A DNA stretch of 64,000 nucleotides from Dioszegia crocea (taxonomy: Eukaryota; Basidiomycota; Tremellomycetes; Tremellales; Bulleribasidiaceae): positions 3,167,826 through 3,231,825 of the forward strand of contig BCKK01000001.1 in NCBI GenBank assembly GCA_001600615.1, read 5' to 3'. Of this stretch, positions 46,634 through 57,555 are shown one piece after another. The translations under genes were made by a program, and so were the position numbers. The first letter of the stretch is position 1; the number at the start of each line of letters is the position of its first letter. A model generated the notes under the pieces. That model was not told where the DNA came from and did no database searches. It was given only the letters and a program-made list of their open reading frames with translations.

Positions 46634-47449
46634 ATGCCCCACCAGTACCCACTGGATATGTCGCCCACACCCAAGTACTCGCCCCTCGGACACTCCGAGC
46701 CGCTTCTCCAAGGCGATACCCGATCTTCCACAGACCTGGAAGCGCAGAAATATCCCCCTGCTTACCCTCGCCATGTAGACGGAGGTCCTGTACAACCTGA
46801 GCCTGAAGTCGCAGAAGGAGGGACGACTGTGACTTACACCTTCGTGCCCCAGTGGCCCATGAAAGGAGAGCGACAAGAAGCTGTTGGCGTGGTCGGGACG
46901 AGCAAGGCAGTGAGTCCTCTTCCAGCACCATCCCTGCCCTCGAGGATCGCGTGTCGTCGCCACTTGTTCATTGCGACTGCTGGATCCAGTGTGTCAGTGA
47001 TGATGAGTGAACCAAATAGCTGATCAGACCTCACACTCTTCAGGCAACCATCGCTCTCGCCCAACGCGCCTTCCCGATCCTCAAGGACTACCCCCTGGAA
47101 CGCCTCGAACTTTACACACCCGTCAACGATTACGCCGCGGATGATGAGAGATGGATGGCGATCATGGATCAAGCATGGTCAAGGATGCCAACTCCGACCA
47201 GCACGACTCGCTTCAAGATCCAGGTCAGGGAGACTCAGGTTGAAGCAGCTGCCAGTAAGTTTCTGCTGTATTTTAAAGGCGTATTTTGATGTGCTGTCCG
47301 GACATTGACCTTGATCAGGAGAATCGCACGTCTTCTGGCAGGACTTAGCACTGTCTCTTGCGGTGCCAGTAACTTGCATCGTGCTCACAGGCGGCGTAAT
47401 CGGAGGCTTTGTAGGCTTCCTCTATTTCCTACGGTGGCTGTCGTCCTGA
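46634..47449 (+). CDS. Unknown tail-anchored protein, triplet copy C
   Basis: Exons 46634-46909, 47044-47254 and 47319-47449 give 205 residues, or 197 from the second in-frame ATG (MSPTPKYS), which aligns better with A and B. Motifs in order are EPLLQGDTRSSTDLEAQ, PPAYP, VTYTFVPQWPM, AVGVVGTSKA, DYPLERLELYTPV, WMAIMDQAWSRM and FKIQVRET. The membrane segment is longer here (SLAVPVTCIVLTGG followed by VIGGFVGFLYFL) and ends LRWLSS. Copy C is closer to B than to A in the N-terminal and QVRET blocks. Function is unknown; the middle domain might have a ubiquitin-like or PB1-like fold, which is only a guess from its strand-helix pattern. Confidence 0.7.
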
Positions 47450-47826
47450 GCCCGACCCTAAGCTCACCGGCCACCGGGCATCTTAGTTGGTTCGCGGGAA
47501 AGGGTGTGCCGGGGAGCGACCGAGCGAGCGTAGTTATTGTAGTAAGTAGTAAAGTGGGAGGTCATGCATCATGAATCTCTCATTGTTGATTCGTTGAAGC
47601 TGTCTGGCTTTCAAATTTGCTGCCCTGGCTTGTCGACTTGTCTTTGCCACCTGCGGTCTGATCGTACGAAAGCAAGCTTTCCCTACCATTCGCACTTGAT
47701 CCCAATAAGCTTCTCCCACCCGTGGCTTCGTCGAGCTGTGTACATATCATTCGGTCGAGAAGCAAGCTCAACATCCCACAGACAACTGTCTGACTGTATT
47801 GGAAATCAGGGAAATCATCACCCATC
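47450..47826. other. intergenic region before CHMP7
   Basis: These 377 bases hold the 3' flank of copy C and the CHMP7 promoter. I see nothing else. Confidence 0.45.
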
Positions 47827-49761
47827 ATGCCGAACAAGACGACGCCCTCCCTACCTCCCTTCCTCCTCACCACCCCGCCGCCTGCCCCACCTCCCAGCTC
47901 AGCCCGCCTACAAGCTCTCTACGCTTCCACGTCCGCTCAGCGCATCTCGAACCCCACAGGCTACGCAGCCAATGCGACCTGGTGGGCTGATGTTATTCAG
48001 GAATCACTCAGGTCAGGGTGGATAGGAGGGTCTGAAGGGGACCGGTTGGTTCTAAAGGTGGATGATGAGCTGCTAGGCAGATTTGATTGGGATGGGAAGC
48101 GGCCCAGGGGGATTGGAGGCGTCGTGGTGCGTTAGGCTACCACACTGGGGAGCGAGGCACAGACAGCTGATAGGGCAGGAACGAGACAGCACGGCCTTAC
48201 CGCCCAAGCTCCATGATCTAGCTTCTTTCTTATCCTCCCCTACACCGCTTCACGCTCCAGCTAGCGCTACAAAGCGATTCATCGGTCGACCACTATACTG
48301 GGCTTTCTCACAATTGAACCCATTCGGCGGTGAGCGGGAAGTCAAGGAGGATGATCTCTGGAAGGCCTACGGCAAAGGCAAGGAGTATGTGCATGTACCT
48401 TTGGTCGAGGTGCGTGATGTTCTTACTCCAGGCGAGATACCTCCAGCTGACGGACAGAGCGCTGCAGCGAAGTTTGTCGCCCATCTCGACCGAGCCCCAT
48501 TACTGCATTACACTGATTCAATGTTTGACCTCGATAACTTTCGAAAGGCGTTCGGGCAGATCTGTATCCCCGACAGCTCAACGTCAGCTTCGACACCAGC
48601 TAAGACGAGCAAGCTGGACTTATCGTCGGAAGGTGACGATCTGGAGGAAGGGAGATTGAGCAAGCGGGACGTGACCGTGCTGGTCAAGTGGCTCATGAGG
48701 GATATGGGCGTCATGGTGACGGATGGGACTGTGAGTACAGCTTGGACCATATACTATGTCCGACAGAATCGCTACTGACTCATCAAGGTGATCAAAGTGC
48801 TTCAGCCAGACGAGGTAGGGTCTGAGAACCCTATATCTGAGGTCGACAGGGGAGTCATCAGCGTACTTAACGCCCTAGAAAAGGTTGAGGCGCAGATATC
48901 AAGTATTGAGAAGCAGATTACGCAGTAAGTTTGCGCGAATCCGACGCTCCGGTTACAGAGTCAAGGCTGACTGGGCAGATGTCAAGCCAAAGCCAAGTCA
49001 CACCTCGCAGCCTCGCAACGCCCGCTTGCCATGTCCCAACTCCGGTCCAAGAAGGCTTTGGACGACATTCTCGTTCGACGTCTGGGTGTCTCAGAGCAGC
49101 TGAGAGGTGTGGTGCACAGTATCAACGAAGCTCAGAATGACGTCGATGTGAGTTATGACCTCCTTGTGCTCGTTCGCAGCATTAGCTAAACAGGCAGGTG
49201 ATGGCCGCATACGAGACATCCACCTCATCTCTCAAAACCTTACTCTCCAACCCCCTACTCTCGCCAGATCGTGTGGAGCGCACGACCGAGGATCTGGCCG
49301 AAGCTCTAGCCAGTCAGAGAGAGGTCGATGATGCTATCCGGATCGGAGGTGCGGTGGCTGTTGGCGGAGCAGCGACGGAGGCGATTGATGAGGATGAGTT
49401 GGAGAAGGAATTGGAGGGGCTGGTAGAGGAGGAGAAGGCAAAGAAGGAGAAGGAGGAGAAAGCGCTCCAAGCAGTCAGGGCCGAGAGGGAGAAGCGCAAG
49501 GAAGAGGAGGAAAGACGGAAGGATGCCTCGGCCCCTGCCACGGAAGGGAAGAAGGCAACGCCTGTCGAATCAGGTCCGGCCAAACCTTCACCTGTATCAG
49601 CATCGGAAGTTACACCGAAGGGCACAGTTGCCGCCCCGGCGGAAGATGAGTGGCAGAAACGGTATGATGCCGCGCAATCACGGGAGAAGGAGGAGAGGGC
49701 TAGGGCGGACATGGAGCGGTTGAAGCGGGAAGAAAAGCGGGTGATGGAGGTTTCGCAGTAG
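47827..49761 (+). CDS. CHMP7: ESCRT-III-related protein CHMP7
   Basis: The N-terminal half (ATWWADVIQESLRSGWIGG, LPPKLHDLASFL, then RPLYWAFSQLNPFGG) has the winged-helix-like pattern of CHMP7. The C-terminal half is a Snf7 core: EKVEAQISSIEKQITQCQAK, SQLRSKKALDDILVRRL, INEAQNDVDVMAAYETS and RTTEDLAEALASQREVDDAI, followed by a Lys/Glu-rich linker and a C-terminal helix (EEKRVMEVSQ). CHMP7 recruits ESCRT-III to the inner nuclear membrane through LEM2-type proteins for envelope sealing. Several introns are used, the first with a GTGCGT donor. The family places this as CHMP7, not SNF7 itself, because of the duplicated winged-helix N-terminus. It converges on SED5 with 154 bases between stops. Confidence 0.82.
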
Positions 49762-49915
49762 GACATCGTCCAGGTTGAAATCGAAATATTAGGCGTAGGG
49801 CTTCTCGCTTGGATACGCGCCGTGACGAAGTGCGCTCCGCGGTCATGTAACATAGACACAGCTTTCGGCGCCCCTTGTAAGCTCACGACCGGCAGCATGG
49901 CATGCATTATATGAA

Positions 49916-51635
49916 TTATGACACGAGAATAAAGACTAGGAACTGCGGATAGTCAGCTCTGCACTGCGTGGGCAAAAGAAGGACTTACGAAAATGATTAA
50001 AACCCCAAATATCTTCAGCATTAACCATCTATTACTCGTGACTGATGCATAGTATTTCAGCAACTCCCTTTGAGCTCCAGTCACATTCCTGTACATGTTA
50101 GCTATAGGTCTCGAAGCGGCACACGCGCCAAACCTTGCAACTTACGCAGCTATATCAGTCGTATCTGCGTCGATACGCTGCACTGTATCTCGCTGCTCCG
50201 CCACCATTCCGGCTAGTTGGGTGAAGATTTGACCCAATTCGGCAATGGTAGATTCTATAGATTCAATCGCGGTTGACCGAGACTGGATATAGTTATCCTG
50301 ATCGCGTAAGCCTGAGTTTCACCGTTCGCTACTCCTCCAGATGCCTCAGCTCACCTGCTGCTCGACCAGCTGGCTCTGCTGGTATCCTCCTTGGCCCTCA
50401 CCAGCACGCATCATCCCGCTCTCTCCTCCATCTCCATCGATATCCAATGCCAAGAAGTCCGTCTCGGTCGCGCCTGCGCCATTTGGTCCGCCGGGGTATT
50501 GCGAATCGGGCACGGCGCGACCCTTGCCCTTCTTATCTGGTGGGAATCCAGGAGCTGAGCCGGGACGTGAAGACGCAGGAGTTTGATTGAATAGCAGCGA
50601 GTCTAACAATCAGTGAACGTGTACAGGCAGTGTTCGAGCAGAATGTCGAGACTGACTATTGGCTGGTGCTGGCAGTGCTGATTGAGAGGCCGTGTGCATG
50701 AATTGCTCCGTCCGGTCTTTGCTGGCTTTCATATTCTGATGAGTCAGCTCACATTCAATACAATGATCACAGCCCTCTTTCGGCCCAGCAGCAACACCTT
50801 GAACGTGTAGTTTTGCAAATACCGCCGAGGCTCGTTTCCAGTCGCAGCAAAACCAACTCAACTCACCTGCGTTCTCAATTCCAAAACATCCTTGAAACCC
50901 ATTCCCATATTCGCCAATCTACTCTGCAGCATCATCACCACATTACTATTATGCTCCTCGACCTGCTTGCCATCCCCCTTCTTATCCTTGCCCGAGCTCC
51001 CACCGCCGCCGCCTGCCTTTTGCGTACGAACGTACGCCTGCAGTGTGGCAATTTGGGTGTTTAGATGGGCGATATCTTGACGGATGATGTATGTCAATTC
51101 TGAGATCTCGATAGGCCGGTCGTCGAAGAGTGTTTTCCGTTTCGCCACTGGAGAGTCAGTATTGAGCGAGCAGAGATGGTCTCCTATTGGTAACGACAGC
51201 TAGTGATGTCGGAGAGGTATGCGCCCTCCCAGTAACACCCTTCGGCGTTGATGCCACCCTTCTAGTTTTCATTCCTAATCCCAGCCTCGGTCCCGCGAAT
51301 CCCGCACCAACGACCCCAAACTCACATTGCGCCAATTTCCCCAATTTCGCAGTCGTAGCGTTAATATCCTTAGCGATCCCCCCTGCCATCCTTCCAAACT
51401 CGCTCAAATTCTTGCTATCAGCCTTCGGTCCCGACGCAGCCGACCCTGGCGCTCTGAGGATCTGCGCGCCATCTCCACCTGAACCCGAAGCCCCCGAGCT
51501 GGGACCGCCGAGCAGAGGCTGCCGCGCCTCTTTAGCGTGGGATTTCGACGAGGTATTTCCTGCTGGAACTGCCTGGCGAGAGCGGATAGAAGCGAGGGTG
51601 GAGTGGAACTCTGATGTGCGGTCCTTAGGCATTGT
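49916..51635 (-). CDS. SED5: Golgi Qa-SNARE SED5/syntaxin-5
   Basis: The protein begins MPKDRTSEFHSTLASIRSR; DRTSEF is the N-peptide that binds the SM protein Sly1. Habc helices follow (KRKTLFDDRPIEISELTYII, DIAHLNTQIATLQAYV), then a disordered linker, the SNARE motif (STAIESIESTIAELGQIFTQ, MVAEQRDTVQRIDADT, with the zero-layer Gln) and a membrane anchor (WLMLKIFGVLIIFFLVFILVS) completed by the last exon before TAA. Sed5 is the target SNARE of the cis-Golgi for ER-Golgi and intra-Golgi fusion. One intron after LAQ is about 190 nt and largely open. The gene diverges from SmG with 281 bases between starts. Confidence 0.9.
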
Positions 51636-51916
51636 AGTTCGAAGGTTAGAGTAGGTATGGTTGATTAGAGATGTGTGTGGTGCATGGGTGGATTGCCTTG
51701 TTGTCCACGGAATCAGTAACAATCTAAAAGAGGGGGCGCAAATAAGCCTGACCCTTCCAGCAAGAACACTCAAATTCACTCTCTTCCTCTTGCATCGACT
51801 TCGACCGATACACAAACCCTGTCAGATTCCGGACCTAAAGCCTTGCAGAGCAAGCAAATCGAAGTACAACCCTCGCGCAGATCACCTCCCGTTTTCCCTC
51901 CAGAAATCGAATCATC

Positions 51917-52415
51917 ATGTCTCGCGCAGCTCAACCCGAACTGAAGAGTACGTCAAAGTCATCAATTCCTTCTTCACCGGCTGAGCTATGCTTGGGCCTT
52001 AGGTTGGCTTTGCAGATCATCTCGCTGACTTACTGCAGAGTTTATGGACAGACGGTGCTTCATTCACCTACAAGGCGAACGGAAAGTCTCGGGCGTCCTA
52101 CGAGGTTTCGACATCTTTTTAAATTTGGTCATTGATCAGGCGTTCGAGGAGCTCGGTGCGGGTAACAGGAAGCCATGCGGGATGATTGTGAGTGGCTTAT
52201 ACTTGGAGTACGGATACGATCGAGAGCGAAGACATGCTTGATGAGGATCATCCGGACATTTAGTGGTGGGATCAGGAGGTGGTCTGTGTTCCCCCAACCT
52301 GGAGTCAGCGGATAAATGCTGCAACGCTCCCTTGACAGAGCTCAAGCTAACTCCGCAGGTCGTTCGTGGAAACTCAGTGTCCTCGATGGAGTTGATCGAT
52401 AGCATGAGAGTATAG
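51917..52415 (+). CDS. SNRPG: Small nuclear ribonucleoprotein SmG
   Basis: Three exons give a short protein of about 77 residues: MSRAAQPELKKFMDRRCFIH, then QGERKVSGVLRGFDIFLNLV, and VVRGNSVSSMELIDSM. Sm1 (GVLRGFDIFLNLVID) and Sm2 (GMIVVRGNSV) are both complete, and PELKKFMD at the N-terminus is specific to SmG. It is part of the heptameric Sm ring with SmB, also in this window. The second intron (52188-52358) is 171 nt, long for this region. The stop TAG is at 52413. Confidence 0.92.
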
Positions 52416-52867
52416 TTCGTCCCCGCTTGGAAGCGGGGGTTCAGGATACGGTGTAATGTGAGGGGAAGAGGTGGAAGGGGGCTGTGGAGGCTAGGAGGCG
52501 CAGAAAGTTGGGTGCGGCGCGCTGAGATGTGAGACGGAGAAGCCAGGAAGGGTTCTGTGGCGAGAGCATGTGGAGGGGGAAAGGTCCTGCTCAAAATGGC
52601 CTTGACAGAGGCAGATAAACCACCACGATAATTCGAATTACCCATGTAGAAAATGACTGATCAGCCCCTTAATTGGTTCGTCACTGACATGTCCGAGACG
52701 TGGCGGAGACGGACAGTGCACATCGAGCTAGTCGACTACTGCACTAGTGTCAACCCGCAACTCACAGTTATGCAAGATACTGAATTAGCCGCAGGAGTAC
52801 CCGTTACCAGGGCATCTAGATATATCTATGGATATTCCCCCTTCTCCGCCACATACTCCATACTATC
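52416..52867. other. convergent intergenic region
   Basis: These 452 bases lie between the stops of SmG and the disordered membrane protein gene. An open frame from 52653 overlaps the end of the latter on the opposite strand and is not supported. Nothing else is seen. Confidence 0.5.
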
Positions 52868-55387
52868 TCACCCTCTACTACGCCCTCCCAACACACCCGC
52901 TAGGACTCCGCCGACTACAACAAGCCCCGAAGCGCACCCCAGCCCAATCAAGATGATCCATCTCCTTCGACTCCTCGTACTCGCCTGACCCGTAGATACA
53001 TAACTCAACACCCTAGATTTCCGCCTCGCTACTGCCTGTCCAGCCTGACTATCGCACGTAGGGGCAGGATTGGCCTGTTGGTGATACAACAGCTTTTCCA
53101 AATCCGCTGCTGCGTCGGTATGGGGCGGACGAACGGGTAGGGGCCTGTTCAGATCGGGTACATCGCGATTGGCTGAGGAGGGATGATACTTCTCGTTGAA
53201 CGTTTGTCGGGTACCGATTGGGATACAGCCGGGAGGAAGGATGATTTCCGCTGGATTGTGACATGGTCCAGGTAGACACCCGGCGACGGTCTCGCCAGAC
53301 TTGGGTCTCTCGCCCGCCCTTCTGCCCTGACCCAGATATACTGGCTTTGGCGGTGTAGGCGGTGCTTCCTCGATTGGGAAGGGTATCACCCCGCCCTCGT
53401 CCATCTCCGCATCCCTCGCCAGATGGATCTGACTTCCAGCTTCTGACCCCTGTAACGATGTATAACCCTCGCCTCCCCATTCACCGCTCCTCTTGACCCT
53501 CCTCCCGAAGGTCTGTCGCGCCTTGCTGAGGCGGGAAGACATCGAGGTGGAGTGCCGCGTACCTCGTCGGGCATCAGAAGGCACAGGTGGTAGTGGTGGA
53601 AGAGAGGGATGGTTGGAGGTGCTGTGAGTGTCGGACGATCCGATAGTAGAACCGGTAGAGAAAGCACGGCGGCGAGATTGGAGTAAGTGGTGGTGTGGGG
53701 GTATGAGAGGGAGTGGGTGGGGTAAGGGAGAGTCTGTAGCTCTGAGAGGTTGAAAACGGAGGGATTGATTTGACACCTAAGACCGTCAGCTGTGTTCACA
53801 AGCAATCGAATTAAGATGCCGACTCACTCTCTTTCCAGCACTCAGGATCTTCTCTAGGACAGCCGCCCTACCCAATAATCGCCCCAAATCCAAATCTTGC
53901 TCTTCTCTTCTGATCGTCCTCAGACTCTTCTTCCTCCTCTTGTCCGATGGTCGCCCATGTCCAGACAACACATCGTCTCCCTCATCCAACAGCGATTCCC
54001 CCTCATCACCCTCCTCTGGCGTACCCGGCCTCAATGTCCAGCTTAGACCCGCCAGTCTGTATGCTACAGAGCCCGCCGATACCCGTTTGCTCGATCCCGA
54101 TCGGGCTCTGATGGACCTTATCGATCTGAATGACTTGTTTGATTTGGAAGATTTGGTGGATTTGGTAGATCGGGATCTGCCCGTTACTGAGGCTCGAGAG
54201 GGAACAGCCGCAGCAGCCGCACTTGGTCCTCCTACAGCCCCTGCACCGATGTCGTACCTGAACGACCGAGGGGAGACCTCTGGGGTCAGGTCTTCCCTGC
54301 TTCCCGGCGAGGAACCGAAGGACGCCACGTCGGATACCTCGCCGGCAAGCGGATCGTACGCTGACAGCCTGTTTGGCTCCAGTTGCGCAGGAGCTCGGAT
54401 AGGAGAGGTGGATGTACCGTGTCCGAAAGTGTGATCGTTCTCGGTGCTTAGGTTGCCTTGAACACTTCGGGTAGGGGTATGAGTTACTACACTTTCCGTC
54501 GAAAGTGGAGAGTTGGGTGCAGTGAGAGTGGTTGGACGAAGAGTGATGACGCTGCTGCGAGATGGGGTATGGGTATGGGCTGTCTGCTCCTTAAGCGGGA
54601 AGGCGACAGACCGGTATGAGGGGGAAAGAGGACTAGGACGTGATGGCGACATGGTGGAGGTATGTTGTTTGAGCGGGACTGGAGGAGGTAGACGGGCATG
54701 TTGATAGCCTATCCGAGCAGGCGGCGAGGGGAAGGGTAAGGTCGATACGCCTCCAGGAGCTAGGGCGAGGATGGAATCATGGCTGGAGCTGTGGCCCCGA
54801 CTGCTGCTACTGGGTTCGGGGTATGATCCGCGGGGGTCCCATGTGTGCAGAGACGTACGAGCTGGGGTTATTGGGGGAACGCTCAAGTTGACTGAGGTGG
54901 GGGGTTGAGTATCCTCAACTAGTGCGGTCCCTGAACTCGATCCCGCCCCTGGCCCTGCTCCTATCCCCAAATCTGCCTCGCTCCCCCTGTACACGCTCAT
55001 AGGAGTCACACTCCGCTCCCCACCTAGACTATGCACCGATCCCAACGCCATCAACCGCCCAGAGCTCGCGCTTCCTCTTCGGGCGAGGGAAATGAGGCCC
55101 GTCCGGCGATTTGCGTGATTGATAGTTGACGGATACACGCCTATGACTTGCGCGGGATAATCGTCTGGGTCTGACAAAGATGTGAAGGAGGAAGATGATG
55201 AAGAGGGGGCGGCACGAGGACGACTTGTGGATGGGGACAGATCGGGCTCGGTCGTCGGACATGGATCAGTGCCTGACCGAGCGCTCGGACGCGCTGTGGG
55301 CGCTGTCGCCATGATACCATCGTTGAGCGCGTGTGGATCTGAGGGGGTATGTGATGCGGTAGGTGGTGGCCTTTGTGAGCTATCCAT
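52868..55387 (-). CDS. Large disordered single-pass membrane protein
   Basis: Two exons (55387-53828 and 53776-52868) give 822 residues. I do not recognise the family. Almost all of it is Ser/Thr/Pro-rich and low-complexity, with phosphorylation-prone SPSRPSPLSPS runs and a basic Ser/Lys repeat (STKSTKSSKSNKSFRSIRSI) near residue 410. One hydrophobic segment (WIILIGLGCASGLVVVGGVLAGVL) follows a basic cluster (RSRRR) and lies six residues from the C-terminus, so it is probably tail-anchored with a cytosolic N-terminus. There is no signal peptide. A plausible role is membrane or cell-cortex scaffolding, but that is a guess. Confidence 0.65.
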
Positions 55388-56062
55388 CGTCGATTGAGCC
55401 GCCGCCAACAAGCACTTATAGTAAAGCTGGGATTGTGGTTGACCACCATATCATCAATAAACAAACCATCTGGCTGAGTAATTGGGTAGTGGGAGGATAA
55501 GCTTCAGTTGCCCTGAGCGGAGTTGTGTGTACCTGTTTCATAAATGGACCCTACCCGAACCTTCTTTCTCACCCACCCACGGACGGGAGCTTCACCTGGC
55601 CAGATGTTGGTCTCGGTTGTCGACATTCCAGGCCTCACGCCCGGGCCGGGAGGTCAGGTCATCGAGAGTGACACTGGGTGAATGTTAGATGGTCGAAGTG
55701 GTGAACGCAGATGAGTGAGGAGATTTTTTGGGTTCCCTATGTCAACTTTGAATTTGTGAAACACATCGCGTTTCAGGATGGGTGGCGTGGCACCGCGCAG
55801 TATCATGCTGAATCTTCAGTCTCTTTGTACACCATGCGGGAGAGAGAGAAGAGCGTGAGGAAGCCGGTACGGCGAGAAAATATCAAATCCAGCCAGCTAA
55901 ACGACGCTCTCCTGGCCGCGATGCTTGAACACTCGAGTGATCACTAGGAATGCATTTCACTATCATGTATGTTGCTTCTGCCTCGCGTCTGTAAAGTCAG
56001 CCTCAGCCTCACCGTCGCGTGTCAAGACCAGACTCACCCAGACTCCTGCCTTCTATCACCAC
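55388..56062. other. intergenic region upstream of the disordered membrane protein gene
   Basis: These 675 bases lie between two minus-strand genes. It must contain the promoter of the disordered-protein gene and the terminator of the DUF1295-like gene. Short open frames on the plus strand have no recognisable content. Confidence 0.5.
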
Positions 56063-57094
56063 CTAGTAATATCGCCTGAGCGCCCTCTCGCCGTACACTC
56101 CAGCGACACCGACAGCTCCGATCGCCCAGACCCAGACGTTGCCCAACTCCTTGACGCTCGGCCAGAACGCATTCTTCTCCTCCCTGCTCTCGATAAGATC
56201 CAGCATCTTCTCGGGCTGGTCTTCGCGGTATCGCTCCTCCTGCGCTGCCTCGTTCTCCTTGTCGCCGGAAATGTGACGAAGGAAGTACCAGTTGGCAAGG
56301 GGTCCAAGGAGGGTGTAGGGGTTGAAGGCCTGGGTCGAGAGGAGGAGAAGAGGGTAGGAGATGTGGGTAAGGAGGTCGCCGAGGTAGCTGATAAGTCAGC
56401 CATGCACGTCATACACAGAGTGGTCAAAGACTCACTTGGGGTGCCTGACAATGCTCCACACGCCCTGCCTGCACAGACCCCTTCCGCCCGAAGCCTTGTA
56501 GGCCTCGATCTGGAAGTCCGCAGTGCTCTCCAACATGAATCCGGCCGTCCACAGACCTACCGCAGCTGCCTCGATGCCGCTGGACCACTCTCGGGGAAGA
56601 ACGAGGACCTTGGCGCCGATGGCGTAGAAGGGGAAGGTGTAACCAAGGGCAATGACGGATTGGAAGATGGCTTCGGGCAGGTACTGGGTGATGGGAGCCC
56701 AGTTCCAGTCCGAGCTGGTCTTGTAGTCGGCGTATCGTGGGTCGTCCTCAAAGTTCCGCCTGATTGCTCGGCCAAGGATACGGCAGAATAGCCTGCCGCC
56801 CCAGAGCGTCACACCGGCAAGAAGAAGTTTGGAGGGTCGAGAGAGGGCCCGAAGGGCAGTTTGAATAGGGACGCCATCGTTCAAGACTGACCGGCCGATG
56901 GACGCGTACCAGATGTTGGCTACTTGTCCTGCGGCCCAGAGAAGATCCTTGGATTCGGCAAAGTTGGTAGATCGAGCGATAATGTAGGTGGGGATGGCAA
57001 GAGCGGTGTGGACCTGCAACGAGGGGAGGAGAGCTGAACGCAGGATTCCTGGGTCGAAAAGGGCCGCAATGGACGTGGTTGTTGGTTGTGACAT
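56063..57094 (-). CDS. DUF1295/steroid-5-alpha-reductase-like membrane protein
   Basis: Two exons joined at HPKY give about 327 residues from ATG at 57094. Several membrane segments occur (LRSALLPSLQVHTALAIPTY, LLLAGVTLWGGRLF, FQSVIALGYTFPFYAIGA, AAAVGLWTAGFMLES). The C-terminal region has GLCRQGVWSIVRHPKYLGDL, the conserved core of the DUF1295/ICMT/5-alpha-reductase superfamily, where it binds the NADPH or methyl-donor cofactor. The HPxY motif is spliced across the intron. Such proteins are ER or mitochondrial membrane enzymes; the substrate is unknown. The C-terminal part is charged and may be cytosolic. Confidence 0.75.
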
Positions 57095-57181
57095 GATGGG
57101 CGGTTACAGAAGAGATGGCAGGAATGACAGGGGTTTATAAGTCGTTCAGGCCAATGACAAGCCAGCAACCAGTGACGCGCG

Positions 57182-57189
57182 TGACGTCA
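57182..57189. promoter_or_regulatory. perfect CRE palindrome upstream of the DUF1295-like gene
   Basis: TGACGTCA lies about 90 bases before the start of the DUF1295-like gene (minus strand), inside CGCGTGACGTCATTATGTCA. A TTATAAA element on the minus strand is about 40 bases from that ATG. The rest of the 461-base divergent region to the cyclase gene shows only the GC-rich repeat noted separately. Confidence 0.5.
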
Positions 57190-57382
57190 TTATGTCATCT
57201 CTGTAAGAGGCAGAAATGAACGTGGGACCGGGCTCATTCTGCCTTGAATAGACACAGCTGCTGAGCTCTGAACATAGAAGAGAGAGCAGACGATGTGTCC
57301 CCCTAATATGTACATACGGTGTAGGAGACATGCACGACTGCTACCATCGATCCGATTCGAGAGTCCCCTTGTGCGAATTTCT

Positions 57383-57420
57383 GCGTTACGGACGCGTTAC
57401 GGCCGGGCCGGCCGGGCCGG
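57383..57420. repeat. GCGTTACGG direct repeat and GGGCCGGCC run
   Basis: GCGTTACGG occurs twice in 20 bases, followed by overlapping GGCCGG units. It lies about 140-170 bases upstream of the cyclase gene ATG. It could be a regulatory cluster or a simple GC-rich repeat. Confidence 0.6.
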
Positions 57421-57555
57421 AGACTGAACTGACCTCCACCTGGGTCCACCTGCAGCTGGGTCCTATGTACGTCTTCGCTGATTGCAGTGTGTCGAGTTAC
57501 TCGTCCATCTTCATTCGACGTCTAGCCAAAGACATCCTCATCAATCCCACTGACG

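Noticed and set aside
51187..51654. Plus-strand open frame opposite SED5
   Set aside because: It is antisense to SED5 exon 1 and its long intron and has only low-complexity composition.
52136..52645. Minus-strand 169-codon open frame over SmG
   Set aside because: It is antisense to the third SmG exon and flanking sequence, with biased Pro/Ser composition and no domain.
52653..52988. Plus-strand open frame between SmG and the disordered protein gene
   Set aside because: It overlaps the end of the minus-strand gene, lacks any recognised motif and has no splice support.
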